The notes beneath the pieces were generated by a model that saw only the letters and a list, made by a program, of their open reading frames with translations, was not told the DNA's origin and did not search any database. A stretch of DNA of 53,453 bases from an uncultured Bacteroidota bacterium (GTDB lineage Bacteria > Bacteroidota > Bacteroidia > Flavobacteriales > UBA7312). The translations under genes were made by a program, and so were the position numbers. Positions 18,557 to 28,598 of the stretch are shown here, one piece after another (within the stretch, counting starts at the first letter, position 1; every line of letters begins with the position of its first letter). The stretch covers positions 1-53,453 of the forward strand of contig CACHMF010000007.1 of assembly GCA_902580855.1 (NCBI GenBank), given 5' to 3'.

Positions 18557-19613
18557 TTCTTCGGTTAATCGTAGCTAATATTTCGTATGGTATAGTGTCC
18601 AGGTCGTTCGCTATTTTTTGAATAGAGAAATCAGCGCTAAAAATAGTTACTATATCTCCTTCTTTAGCATTTACATCACTAATATTAGCTACAATGCTAT
18701 CCATGCTAACATCTCCTAATATAGCACACTCTTTATTGTCGACTAGCACTTTTCCTTTTCCATCTCCTAATTTTCTATTTAATCCATCAGCATAGCCAAC
18801 GGGGATAATAGCAATTCGCATATCGTAAGGTGCTACGAAAGCACTACGATAACCTATTTTTTCACCTTTTTTTATGTTTCTTATCTGTGAAATAGCACTT
18901 TCTAAACGACAAATTTGTTGGAGATTTTTATCATCGGAAACACCATATAATCCAATACCCATTCTTACCATTTCCATTTGATATTGTGGATGCCTTAGCA
19001 CACCATTAGTGTTGAGGATGTGTCTTTTGAAAGGAGTTTTCAATTCTTTTTGCAAATTGTTTGTTAACTTTTCAAAAAGTTCAATTTGACAATGTGTGTA
19101 GCCGTCTTTTTTTATTTCATCTGAGGCAGCTAAGTGCGAGCATACTGTTTTGATTTTTAATTGCGGATTTTCTTGAAGTAAGGTCAGCATATCATCTATG
19201 TCATCGGGGCTAAATCCATAACGATTCATGCCTGTATTTAACTTCAGATGAATATTGAAAGATGTTTTTTGCTTAGCATATAATTCTAATAATCGAAAAT
19301 TATATATGACAGCTTCTAGATTATATGTGTTGATTTCTTCAATACTTTTACTTCCGGGATTAGCAATAATGATACTTCCTTGAATTCCTTGTTCTCTTAG
19401 GTTTACGCCTTCTTCAAAATCAGCCACCCAAAAATGATGTACGCCTAATGTTTCTAAAAAAGCAGCTATTTCATAATCTCCTAATCCATACGCATGAGCT
19501 TTTACTACGGCAATAACTTCTGTTTTTTTAGACAGTTGACTGCGCAAGTAATGAAAGTTGTTTTTCAGTTTCGCTAAATCAATGTGCAATATGGTTTCGT
19601 GTGCTAAACTCAT
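18525..19613 (-). CDS. alr: Alanine racemase
   Basis: AVVKAHAYGLGDYEIA...MVRMGIGLYGV...ILGDVSMDSIVANISD; start at MSLAHETIL (19613). Confidence 0.95.
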   Translation of the reverse strand: MSLAHETILHIDLAKLKNNFHYLRSQLSKKTEVIAVVKAHAYGLGDYEIAAFLETLGVHHFWVADFEEGVNLREQGIQGSIIIANPGSKSIEEINTYNLEAVIYNFRLLELYAKQKTSFNIHLKLNTGMNRYGFSPDDIDDMLTLLQENPQLKIKTVCSHLAASDEIKKDGYTHCQIELFEKLTNNLQKELKTPFKRHILNTNGVLRHPQYQMEMVRMGIGLYGVSDDKNLQQICRLESAISQIRNIKKGEKIGYRSAFVAPYDMRIAIIPVGYADGLNRKLGDGKGKVLVDNKECAILGDVSMDSIVANISDVNAKEGDIVTIFSADFSIQKIANDLDTIPYEILATINRRIKRIYDFPAS

Positions 19614-20182
19614 GATTTGGTATGGAAACAAGCTCTACACAATGGCTCATACTCTTGTTTTTCTCCAAGTTGTACTAAGCTATTATTTTTCGTTTTACGA
19701 TGGGAGTATAATGCAGGATTACCACAGCTCACACAAATAGCATGTACTTTAGTAACATGATCAGCTGTTGCCATTAAATTCGGAATAGGTCCGAACGGTT
19801 TTCCTGTATAGTCCATGTCTAAACCAGCTACTATGACACGTTTACCTTGCTGTGCAAGTTGCCTACAAACATGAGGTAGTTCATTATCAAAAAACTGCGC
19901 TTCATCTATAGCAATGATTTGTGCTTTTTCGCTGAGTAAAAAAATATTTTTAGAAGAAGTAACAGGAATGGATGGAATGGAGTTGTTATTGTGCGATACA
20001 ATCTTTTCTTCATCATACCGAACATCAATTTTCGGTTTAAAAATCATGATGTTTTTTCCTGATATTTCCGCTCTTTTTACTCTTCTAATTAGCTCTTCTG
20101 TTTTTCCGGAAAACATAGATCCACAGATGACTTCTAGGTATCCGAAACTTGTTTGTTCGTTGAAAGGGTATTCCAAAAACAT
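19610..20182 (-). CDS. tdk: Thymidine kinase
   Basis: GYLEVICGSMFSGKTEELIRR...IDEAQFFDNELPHVC...VAGLDMDYTGKPFGP; zinc Cys pairs. Confidence 0.96.
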   Translation of the reverse strand: MFLEYPFNEQTSFGYLEVICGSMFSGKTEELIRRVKRAEISGKNIMIFKPKIDVRYDEEKIVSHNNNSIPSIPVTSSKNIFLLSEKAQIIAIDEAQFFDNELPHVCRQLAQQGKRVIVAGLDMDYTGKPFGPIPNLMATADHVTKVHAICVSCGNPALYSHRKTKNNSLVQLGEKQEYEPLCRACFHTKS

Positions 20183-20228
20183 TCTGCTAAATTTGTAACA
20201 AATGTAAGCAATTGATTATTCATTTTTT

Positions 20229-21095
20229 ATGAGAAAAAACATTCTTCTTTTTTTCTTGCTTCCTGCAATTCTGCAAGCACAAAATGACAGCATCTCTATT
20301 CATAAAGGTAGATTGGTATTAGTTGGTTCAAGTGCAGCTTCTGTTTTGGGTGGTTCTTATCTTTATGTGCAAAAATCTTGGTGGAGTGATATCGCTACGG
20401 AGTTTCATTTTGATGATGGTTCAGATTTAAGATATGCCCTAAATGTGGATAAAGCGGGGCATTTTTTTGGAGGTGTTTTAGTTGCTGATATGTTTCAGGG
20501 ATCTTTACAGTGGGCAGGAGTAAAAGAAAAAAATGCTTATTTATATGGAGCAGCTATGGGTTCTTTCGTTCAGCTTGGTATAGAGATGAAGGATGCTTAT
20601 GCTCCTTATTGGGGGTTTAGTGTTTGGGATTTTGGTGCAGGAACAATTGGCGCGATCGTTCCTTATGCCGAAAGATATTGGGGAGCCATGGAATATATTG
20701 ATTTTAAGATGAGTTATTACAAACGAAGCAATCATTATTGGGATTTAGGGATTGCTCAAAAACCCTATGCTCCTCCACACCCACACGCTTATCAGGATGA
20801 TTATGTGAATCAAACCTACTGGGTTTCTTTCTTTCCATTACGAGAAAATGGACATCATTTAGGAATATCTTTTGGGTTTGGACTAGATGATACACAGTAT
20901 TTAGATGCAACTAATACCAAGCGAGGAGGTAATAATGAATTTTATCTTGCACTAGATTATGACTGGTGCCAATTGCTCAAGAGATGGGATACTCCAATAG
21001 GAAAAAAAGTCAAACGTTGGTTAAATTATATAAAGTTGCCGGCGCCTACAATAAGAGTTTCTCCAACAGTAGAGTTCTATCCGTTTTTCATGTAA
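20229..21095 (+). CDS. DUF2279 family (YfiM-like) protein
   Basis: Signal peptide; DKAGHFFGGVLVADMFQGSLQWAGVKEKNAYLYGAAMGSFVQLGIEMKDAY. Confidence 0.75.
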   Translation: MRKNILLFFLLPAILQAQNDSISIHKGRLVLVGSSAASVLGGSYLYVQKSWWSDIATEFHFDDGSDLRYALNVDKAGHFFGGVLVADMFQGSLQWAGVKEKNAYLYGAAMGSFVQLGIEMKDAYAPYWGFSVWDFGAGTIGAIVPYAERYWGAMEYIDFKMSYYKRSNHYWDLGIAQKPYAPPHPHAYQDDYVNQTYWVSFFPLRENGHHLGISFGFGLDDTQYLDATNTKRGGNNEFYLALDYDWCQLLKRWDTPIGKKVKRWLNYIKLPAPTIRVSPTVEFYPFFM

Positions 21096-21104
21096 ATTTG
21101 TGAC

Positions 21105-21773
21105 ATGTCAAAATTGTTTTTAGTTCCTACGCCTATCGGAAATTTAGAGGATATGACCTTCCGAGGAATTCGTGTTTTGAAAGAGTCTGATTTTATTTTA
21201 GCCGAAGATACTAGAACAAGTGGGAAACTCTTGAAACATTTTGATATTGAAACACCTATGTATTCTCATCACATGCATAATGAGCATAAAACAGCGAGAA
21301 AATGGGTAAACAAAATTCTAACAGGACAAACGATTGCACTTGTTACAGATGCAGGAACACCTGCTATTTCTGATCCTGGTTTTTTACTTATAAGAGAATG
21401 TGTGAAAAAAAATATTGAAATAGACTGTCTTCCCGGGGCAACAGCTTTTGTTCCAGCATTGGTTAACTCAGGATTTCCATGTGAGAAATTTGTTTTTGAG
21501 GGGTTTCTACCACAAAAAAAAGGAAGGCAAAAACGGCTTAAATTATTAGCTAAAGAAGAGCGTACAATGGTGTTTTATGAATCGCCATACAGAGTGCTAA
21601 AAACATTGCAACAGTTCGCTGAATTTATAGGAGCGGATAGACAGGTTTCTGTTTCAAGAGAAATCACAAAAAGGTTTGAAGAAACCATAAGGGGATCAGT
21701 TTCAGAAGTATTAACACACTTTGAAAATAAAGATCCAAAAGGGGAATTTGTAATTGTGTTACAAGGTAAATAA
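21105..21773 (+). CDS. rsmI: 16S rRNA (cytidine(1402)-2'-O)-methyltransferase
   Basis: LFLVPTPIGNLEDMTFRGIRVLKESDFILAEDTRTSGKLLKHF...VTDAGTPAISDPGF. Confidence 0.96.
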   Translation: MSKLFLVPTPIGNLEDMTFRGIRVLKESDFILAEDTRTSGKLLKHFDIETPMYSHHMHNEHKTARKWVNKILTGQTIALVTDAGTPAISDPGFLLIRECVKKNIEIDCLPGATAFVPALVNSGFPCEKFVFEGFLPQKKGRQKRLKLLAKEERTMVFYESPYRVLKTLQQFAEFIGADRQVSVSREITKRFEETIRGSVSEVLTHFENKDPKGEFVIVLQGK

Positions 21774-22828
21774 TGGATATTAAAGCACCTTTTCATAAGA
21801 AACCTTGGGTGATTGCAGGCCCTTGTAGTGCTGAAAGTCAAGAACAATTATTGGTAACAGCAAAAGCAATACAATCAGATACTGATTTGTTTAGAGCTGG
21901 TGTTTGGAAACCACGTACAAGACCAAATTCTTTTGAAGGAATTGGAGAAAAAGCACTAGAATGGTTACAAGTAGTAAAGCAAGAAACAGATCTTCTTGTC
22001 GCCACTGAAGTAGCAAATGCACAGCATGTTGAAAAGTGTTTGCAAGCAGGTATTGATGTATTATGGTTAGGTGCTCGTACTACTGTAAATCCTTTTTATG
22101 TTCAAGAAATAGCTGAAGCCCTGAAAGGGGTAGATATGCCCATAATGGTTAAAAATCCATTGCATCCTGAACTTAGTTTGTGGATTGGAGCTTTGGAGCG
22201 CTTAAACAAGCTAGGAATAAATCAATTAACAGCTATTCACAGAGGTTTTTTCACCTTAGAAAAATCAGCATTTCGTAACGAACCAAAATGGGAAATCCCT
22301 ATCAGATTAAAAAAGAAATGCCCAGAACTACCTATAATTTGCGATCCTAGCCACATTTCTGGCAATAGAACAATGATTCAAGAAGTTGCTCAAACCGCAT
22401 TGGATTTAAACATGAGTGGCTTTATGGTGGAAACCCATGTTTCCCCGCAAACTGCCTTAAGTGATGCCGAGCAACAGATAACACCTAAGCAACTATCTAA
22501 CTTAATCTCATCATTGGTGTTGCGTGAAACTTCAGCGGAAGACAAAAACTTTAATGCGCAGTTGAAAAAACTTCGTAAGTCAATTGATGAGGTAGACATG
22601 AAACTACTCCAAGTTATGGGAGATCGCACAAAATTAGTACAAGAAATAGGAAGATTTAAAAAAGAAAATAGCGTTACTATTCTACAGATAGAGAGATGGT
22701 TTGAGATATTGAAAACAAGACAAGAGATGGGAGTGAGTTGTAATTTAGAAAATCAAATGGTTTCGGAGCTCTTTGAGCTGATTCATAAGCATTCTATCCT
22801 TACGCAGACAGATATCATGAAAAAGTAA
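21773..22828 (+). CDS. Bifunctional DAHP synthase / chorismate mutase
   Basis: WVIAGPCSAESQEQL...RAGVWKPRTRPNSFEGIGE...CDPSHISGNR; C-terminal LRKSIDEVDMKLLQVMGDRTKLVQEIGRFK. Confidence 0.93.
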   Translation: MDIKAPFHKKPWVIAGPCSAESQEQLLVTAKAIQSDTDLFRAGVWKPRTRPNSFEGIGEKALEWLQVVKQETDLLVATEVANAQHVEKCLQAGIDVLWLGARTTVNPFYVQEIAEALKGVDMPIMVKNPLHPELSLWIGALERLNKLGINQLTAIHRGFFTLEKSAFRNEPKWEIPIRLKKKCPELPIICDPSHISGNRTMIQEVAQTALDLNMSGFMVETHVSPQTALSDAEQQITPKQLSNLISSLVLRETSAEDKNFNAQLKKLRKSIDEVDMKLLQVMGDRTKLVQEIGRFKKENSVTILQIERWFEILKTRQEMGVSCNLENQMVSELFELIHKHSILTQTDIMKK

Positions 22829-22830
22829 GA

Positions 22831-24522
22831 ATGAAAAAACAGTGGAACTTAAAGCCGAAAGCAGATGAACATTTGGTTGCAGAGATTCAAGAAAGTTTAG
22901 GTGTAGCCAAAATTGTTGCAGAGCTTTTAGTGCAAAGAGGTATCACTACTTTTGAAACTGCAAAAACATTTTTCCGTCCTGATTTAAATGATCTTCATGA
23001 TCCATTTTTAATGAAGGATATGGACTCCGCAGTTGCACGTTTGAGCACAGCGATTCAGCAAGGTGAAAATATATTAGTGTATGGAGATTATGATGTTGAC
23101 GGAACAACCGCAGTATCTTTGATGTATTCCTTCATTAAGACTATTCACGACAAAGTGCAGTATTATATTCCAGATAGGTATTCCGAAGGATATGGCGTTT
23201 CTTTCAAAGGAGTGGATTATGCAGCGAACAATCAATTTTCACTCATCATTGCATTAGATTGTGGTATAAAAGCTGTTGACAAAGTAGATTACGCTAGAGA
23301 AAAAGGTATAGATTTTATCATTTGCGATCATCACCGTCCTGGAGACTTTGTGCCAAAGGCAACAGCTGTTTTAGACCCAAAACAAATCGACTGTTTGTAT
23401 CCATATAAAGAACTTTCAGGATGCGGTGTAGGGTTTAAATTGATCCAAGCCTATTGTCAAAAGTTCAAAATTCCTTTCGTGAAAATTATCCCATATTTAG
23501 ACTTATTAGTTGTGAGTATTGCGGCTGACATTGTCCCTATTACTGGAGAAAATAGAATATTAGCACACTACGGGCTACAACAACTTAATGAAAATCCAAG
23601 GATTGGTTTGAAAGCATTGATGGAGGTTAGTGATAGATATAAATCATTTACTATTTCAGATGTGATTTTTGGTTTAGCACCACGTATTAATGCTGCCGGA
23701 AGAATTGAACATGGAGTAAAAGCTGTAGAACTGATGGTGCAAGAAGATATAGAATTAGCAAAGGAAAAAGCACAAACGGTAAATCAACATAATCTAAAGC
23801 GAAGAGAACTTGATCAAAGCATTACAGAAGAGGCATTGCAAATGATCGTTACTGACGCTAAGAGTACGGTTGTTTTTCATCCTGACTGGCATAAAGGTGT
23901 GGTAGGAATCGTTGCTTCTCGTTTAATAGAATCATATTACAGGCCTACCATAGTTCTTACCGAACATAATGGAAAATTAGTAGGCTCGGCTCGTTCTGTA
24001 AAAGGATTTGATGTATATGATGCAATTGACGCTTGTTCAGAGTATGTGGAGCAGTTTGGCGGACATAAATATGCGGCAGGCCTTACGCTTAAAAAGGAAA
24101 ATTTAGAAGTATTTACTGCAAAATTTGAATCGATTGTTGCAGATACAATTAAAGAGGAGATGCTTATTCCGCAGGTCAGTATTGATGCGGTGTTAAACAT
24201 TTCAGATATTGACCATAAGCTATATAGAATCTTAAAGCAAATGGCTCCTTTTGGACCCGGAAACATGTCGCCTATATTTATGAGTAAGCAAGTGGTTGAC
24301 AGAGGTTATGGGCGAAAGATAGGAAAAGAGCAAACTCACCTAAAACTAAATGTAACGGATACAAATCGATCTCAGTTTTTAGATTGTATTGGTTTTGGAA
24401 TGGCGGATATGTTTGAGCTTATCAAAGGTGGCCAGCAATTTGATATTGCATATGCGCTTGAAGAAAATGAGTGGAATGGAAATGTAAATTTACAATTGCG
24501 TTTAAAAGATATTCGCATCTAG
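22831..24522 (+). CDS. recJ: Single-stranded-DNA-specific exonuclease RecJ
   Basis: ILVYGDYDVDGTTAVSLMY...IICDHHRPGD...FGLAPRINAAGRIEH...FGGHKYAAGLTL. Confidence 0.96.
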   Translation: MKKQWNLKPKADEHLVAEIQESLGVAKIVAELLVQRGITTFETAKTFFRPDLNDLHDPFLMKDMDSAVARLSTAIQQGENILVYGDYDVDGTTAVSLMYSFIKTIHDKVQYYIPDRYSEGYGVSFKGVDYAANNQFSLIIALDCGIKAVDKVDYAREKGIDFIICDHHRPGDFVPKATAVLDPKQIDCLYPYKELSGCGVGFKLIQAYCQKFKIPFVKIIPYLDLLVVSIAADIVPITGENRILAHYGLQQLNENPRIGLKALMEVSDRYKSFTISDVIFGLAPRINAAGRIEHGVKAVELMVQEDIELAKEKAQTVNQHNLKRRELDQSITEEALQMIVTDAKSTVVFHPDWHKGVVGIVASRLIESYYRPTIVLTEHNGKLVGSARSVKGFDVYDAIDACSEYVEQFGGHKYAAGLTLKKENLEVFTAKFESIVADTIKEEMLIPQVSIDAVLNISDIDHKLYRILKQMAPFGPGNMSPIFMSKQVVDRGYGRKIGKEQTHLKLNVTDTNRSQFLDCIGFGMADMFELIKGGQQFDIAYALEENEWNGNVNLQLRLKDIRI

Positions 24523-26471
24523 CGTAAAACTGTTCTTCCTAGTTTTTCTGAAATCATTTTTTTTAAAAGTAGAAGTTTACTCATCTTTTCAAGGGCTTGA
24601 TTTTGTGTCTCTAAATCAGGAGATTTCATTTCATCTTGAGCAGATTTGATCAACTGTTCAATCTTCTTCACTTTCAAAGAATACACGGCCGTTTCTACTG
24701 CTAATCTTAAATGTACATCTTCAGTGTCTGTATAGATTCCGTGTTTTTTCCAGTTTTCACTAAGTTCATACCTGTTAGACATTACATCAGTAGCTACTTG
24801 CGAAATAGTAGGGTTACTATGTTGAACAAAATGATTTGGGCTAGGTAATTCGTCATTATTGATGAAAGACATGTATTCAGTTAAGATGTCAGCATAAACT
24901 GAATGATCAAATTGTATTTCTCCAGAAATTTCTTCCAAAATAAACTGAGCCACGAATAAAGTATATTCTTTTACTATAGTTTTGTTGTTTCCTGCTTCCG
25001 AAACTTCCTCAACCTCTTCAAAAAAGACGATTTCTTTATCGCCATAACAAAGTAAAAAGCGAATAATTTCCCACTCTTGATAATTAGATTTGTTGAAATC
25101 AACCTTCTTTTGAGAAGGTGCTTTTATAGCTTGTTTCGGTGTGTATTCGTTTACTTGTCCACTACTACTTTCTTGTCTTTTTACACGCGCTACTTCTTGT
25201 GTCAAAATAGCTTCCGAAATCTGAAGTGTTTTACTGCAATCTTTAATAAAAACAGCACGTGTAATATGGTCAGGAATAATCGCAATTGAGCCTACAATTT
25301 CTTTAATTAAAGCAGCTTTTTTAGTTGGGTCATTTTTAGTTTCCTTTTGCAGTAGTTGTGTTTTAAAAGAAAGAAAATCTTTTGCTTCATTATGAATAAA
25401 ATTTTTCAATTTATCACTGCTTACTTTTTTAGCATAACTGTCTGGATCTTCTCCATCAGGGAAAAGCACGACTTTTACATTCATGCCTTCAGCTAAAATT
25501 AAATCGATACCTCTGAAAGAAGCCTTGATTCCGGCAGCATCTCCATCAAATAAAATATGGATGTTTTTAGTGTATCTACTAATCAGCTTTATCTGTTCAA
25601 CACTCAAAGCTGTTCCTGATGAAGCGACGACATTCTCTACTCCGGATTGATACATTGAAATAACATCGGTGTAACCCTCCACTAAATAGCAACAGTCTTC
25701 TTTTACAATAGCTGATTTTGCAAAATAGATACCATATAGGATTTTGCTTTTGTGATAAATGTCGCTCTCTGGAGAGTTGACATATTTTGCTATTTTTTTC
25801 TCTGTTTTTAAAGTCCTTCCGCCAAACCCAAGTACCCTTCCAGATAAGCTGTGAATTGGAAACATAACACGCCCTCGAAAGCGATCAAAAGATTTATCTT
25901 CTTTGAAGATGCTTAAGCCACTTTGCTCAAGGTATTCCTTTTTATAACCTGATTTCAGCGCTTCTTTAGTAAGCGCATCCCAGCTTTCAGGATTGTAGCC
26001 AAGTTGAAATTTTTGAATTATTTCATCAGTCATGCCACGCTCTTGAAAGTAGCTTATAGCAATGGCTAGACCCTCATTCGTTTTTAGTTGTTTTTGAAAG
26101 AATTCATTGGCAAAATTACTAACTACATACAAGCTTTCTTTTGTATTAGCCTTTTCTAATTGCTCAGCAGTGAGCTCAATTTCCGGAACATCAATGTGGT
26201 ATTTTTTAGCTAGAAACTTCAGTGCTTCTGGATAAGAAAACTGCTCGAGTTCCATAACAAAGTTTACAGAGTTTCCTCCTTTTCCACAGCCAAAACATTT
26301 GTAAATACCTTTGGCAGGAGAAACCGTGAAAGAAGGTGTTTTTTCATCATGAAATGGGCAGACACCAAGCATATTTGCTCCTTTTTTTTTCAACGTAACA
26401 AAATCACCAACAACCTCTTCTATACGAGCGGTTTCAAAAATGTTATCGACTATGTCTTTAGGTATCATCAT
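24519..26471 (-). CDS. dnaG: DNA primase
   Basis: CPFHDEKTPSFTVSPAKGIYKCFGCGKGGNSVNFVM; TOPRIM VEGYTDVISMYQSGVENVVASSGTALS. Confidence 0.97.
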   Translation of the reverse strand: MMIPKDIVDNIFETARIEEVVGDFVTLKKKGANMLGVCPFHDEKTPSFTVSPAKGIYKCFGCGKGGNSVNFVMELEQFSYPEALKFLAKKYHIDVPEIELTAEQLEKANTKESLYVVSNFANEFFQKQLKTNEGLAIAISYFQERGMTDEIIQKFQLGYNPESWDALTKEALKSGYKKEYLEQSGLSIFKEDKSFDRFRGRVMFPIHSLSGRVLGFGGRTLKTEKKIAKYVNSPESDIYHKSKILYGIYFAKSAIVKEDCCYLVEGYTDVISMYQSGVENVVASSGTALSVEQIKLISRYTKNIHILFDGDAAGIKASFRGIDLILAEGMNVKVVLFPDGEDPDSYAKKVSSDKLKNFIHNEAKDFLSFKTQLLQKETKNDPTKKAALIKEIVGSIAIIPDHITRAVFIKDCSKTLQISEAILTQEVARVKRQESSSGQVNEYTPKQAIKAPSQKKVDFNKSNYQEWEIIRFLLCYGDKEIVFFEEVEEVSEAGNNKTIVKEYTLFVAQFILEEISGEIQFDHSVYADILTEYMSFINNDELPSPNHFVQHSNPTISQVATDVMSNRYELSENWKKHGIYTDTEDVHLRLAVETAVYSLKVKKIEQLIKSAQDEMKSPDLETQNQALEKMSKLLLLKKMISEKLGRTVLR

Positions 26472-27442
26472 TTTTTACGTTCTATCACATAATTAACTAA
26501 ATGCTCTAACGAGTTTCGCGCCTCATTTTCTTCCATTTCTTTCAATATAGAAAGAGCTTTTTGTTGATATTCCTTCATCTTTTCAATAGTGTATCCAATG
26601 CCACCACTCTGACGCACCATTTCTATTACCTTCGTAACCATTTGTGGATTAGTGTTGTGGTTTTTTACAGTGTTGATGATGAATTTCTTTTGCTTTTTAT
26701 CTGCCTTAGTTAATGTATATATCAAAGGTAAAGTCATTTTTTGTTCTTTAATATCGATACCTGTAGGTTTCCCGATATAACTGTCGTCATTGTAGTCAAA
26801 TAAATCATCTTTCATTTGAAAAGCAATTCCTACAAGCTCTCCAAATGAATGCATTTTTTTTATTGTTTCTTCATTTTGTTTAGCGGCAGAAGCTCCACAT
26901 GCACAGCAGGCCGCAATTAAGGTAGCAGTCTTTTGTCGGATGATATCAAAATATACATTTTCTTCAATATCCAGCTTGCGTGCTTTTTCTATCTGCAACA
27001 ATTCACCTTCACTCATTTCACGCACTGCTTTAGATACAATTTGTAATAAGTCATATTCTTTATTGTCTAAAGAAAGCAGTAACCCTTGTGATAATAAATA
27101 GTCGCCAACAAGTACCGAAATTTTATTTTTCCAAAGTGCGTTGATAGAGAAAAATCCTCTACGAATATTGGCGTCATCAACTACATCATCATGCACTAGT
27201 GTGGCGGTGTGTAGTAACTCAATTAATGATGCTGCTCTGTAAGTAGAATCATTTACTTCGCCGAAAAGTTTTCCTGTTAAGAAAACAAACATTGGGCGCA
27301 TTTGCTTTCCTTTTCGCTTAATAATGTAATGCATGATTTTGTCAAGTAAGGGAACAGGGCTACGCATAGCTTCTTTGAACTTACTTTCAAAATGAAGCAT
27401 TTCTTCTTGTATAGGACGCTTAATATCTCGAATCACACTCAT
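26468..27442 (-). CDS. Polyprenyl synthetase family protein
   Basis: LLHTATLVHDDVVDDANIRRG and FQMKDDLFDYND (DDxxD motifs). Confidence 0.95.
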   Translation of the reverse strand: MSVIRDIKRPIQEEMLHFESKFKEAMRSPVPLLDKIMHYIIKRKGKQMRPMFVFLTGKLFGEVNDSTYRAASLIELLHTATLVHDDVVDDANIRRGFFSINALWKNKISVLVGDYLLSQGLLLSLDNKEYDLLQIVSKAVREMSEGELLQIEKARKLDIEENVYFDIIRQKTATLIAACCACGASAAKQNEETIKKMHSFGELVGIAFQMKDDLFDYNDDSYIGKPTGIDIKEQKMTLPLIYTLTKADKKQKKFIINTVKNHNTNPQMVTKVIEMVRQSGGIGYTIEKMKEYQQKALSILKEMEENEARNSLEHLVNYVIERKK

Positions 27443-27522
27443 TTATAAAATCCTTGTGTAGATAGCGAAGATACCAATTTATTAGACCGTAAAGAACGGC
27501 TGTTGATAAAAAGAAATAGTGT

Positions 27523-28569
27523 TTATTTAGCTAGTTTGTTAGCTAGTTGTCCGCAGGCAGCATCAATGTCTTTTCCGCGGCTTCTACGTAAATTGACTAT
27601 CAAATTATTACTTTCCAAAAACTGCACAAAGCGGTCTACTTTTTCGCTGCTAGCTTGTTGAAACTCCCCTTCATCAATAGGGTTATACTCAATGATATTG
27701 ATTTTACAAGGAGTAACTTTAGCGAATAGAGCGAGCTCTTGTGCATCTTTAATTTCGTCATTATAATTCTTGAAGATGATGTATTCGTAAGTTGGTCGAG
27801 TTCCTGTTTTTTCGTAAAAGTATTTTATGGCATTCGACAAAGAATCTAATGAGTTTTGTTCGTTAATTGGCATGATATAATCACGCTTTTTATCATTGGC
27901 AGCATGTAATGATAATGCCAAGTTAAAACGCACCTCATCATCGGCTAATTTTTTTATCATTTTTGCAATTCCGGCAGTCGATACCGTAATGCGTTTTGGT
28001 GACATCCCTAAACCGTCATTTGAAGTAACTTTTTCTACAGATGCCAATACATTTCGGTAATTAAGCAAAGGCTCGCCCATTCCCATGTAAACAATGTTAC
28101 TTAACTTCTGGTTGTAATTTCTTATAGATTGCTCGTTAAGTAAAAATACCTGGTCATAAATCTCGTCTGCATCCAGATTGCGTAAACGATCTAGTTTACC
28201 CGTTGCACAAAACTTACAACTTAAACTACAGCCAACTTGCGAGGAAATACAAGCCGTCATACGTGTTTTTGTTGGGATTAAAACTCCCTCTACAGTTTTA
28301 TTGTCTGCTAACCGAAAAGCAGATTTAATAGTGTGATCGTTGCTTTTTTGCTCATCACTAATTTCAACATGATTGATGCAAAAATGTTCATCTAGCAAAG
28401 TACGTGTAGGTGTTGCTAAATTTGTCATTTCCTCAAATGTACGAGCTGATTTTTTCCATAGCCATTCGTACACCTGTTTGCCTCGGAATGCTTGATCGCC
28501 TTGATTGACAAAAAACTCCTTCAGCTCATTCAAGCTTAATGAACGAATGTTTTTCTTGCTGTTTAACAT
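27523..28569 (-). CDS. rlmN: 23S rRNA (adenine(2503)-C2)-methyltransferase RlmN
   Basis: ISSQVGCSLSCKFCATGKLDRLRNL; YMGMGEPLLNY; RGKDIDAACGQLA. Confidence 0.97.
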   Translation of the reverse strand: MLNSKKNIRSLSLNELKEFFVNQGDQAFRGKQVYEWLWKKSARTFEEMTNLATPTRTLLDEHFCINHVEISDEQKSNDHTIKSAFRLADNKTVEGVLIPTKTRMTACISSQVGCSLSCKFCATGKLDRLRNLDADEIYDQVFLLNEQSIRNYNQKLSNIVYMGMGEPLLNYRNVLASVEKVTSNDGLGMSPKRITVSTAGIAKMIKKLADDEVRFNLALSLHAANDKKRDYIMPINEQNSLDSLSNAIKYFYEKTGTRPTYEYIIFKNYNDEIKDAQELALFAKVTPCKINIIEYNPIDEGEFQQASSEKVDRFVQFLESNNLIVNLRRSRGKDIDAACGQLANKLAK

Positions 28570-28598
28570 GCCATAAAGATACTTTATCTTTGAACGCT

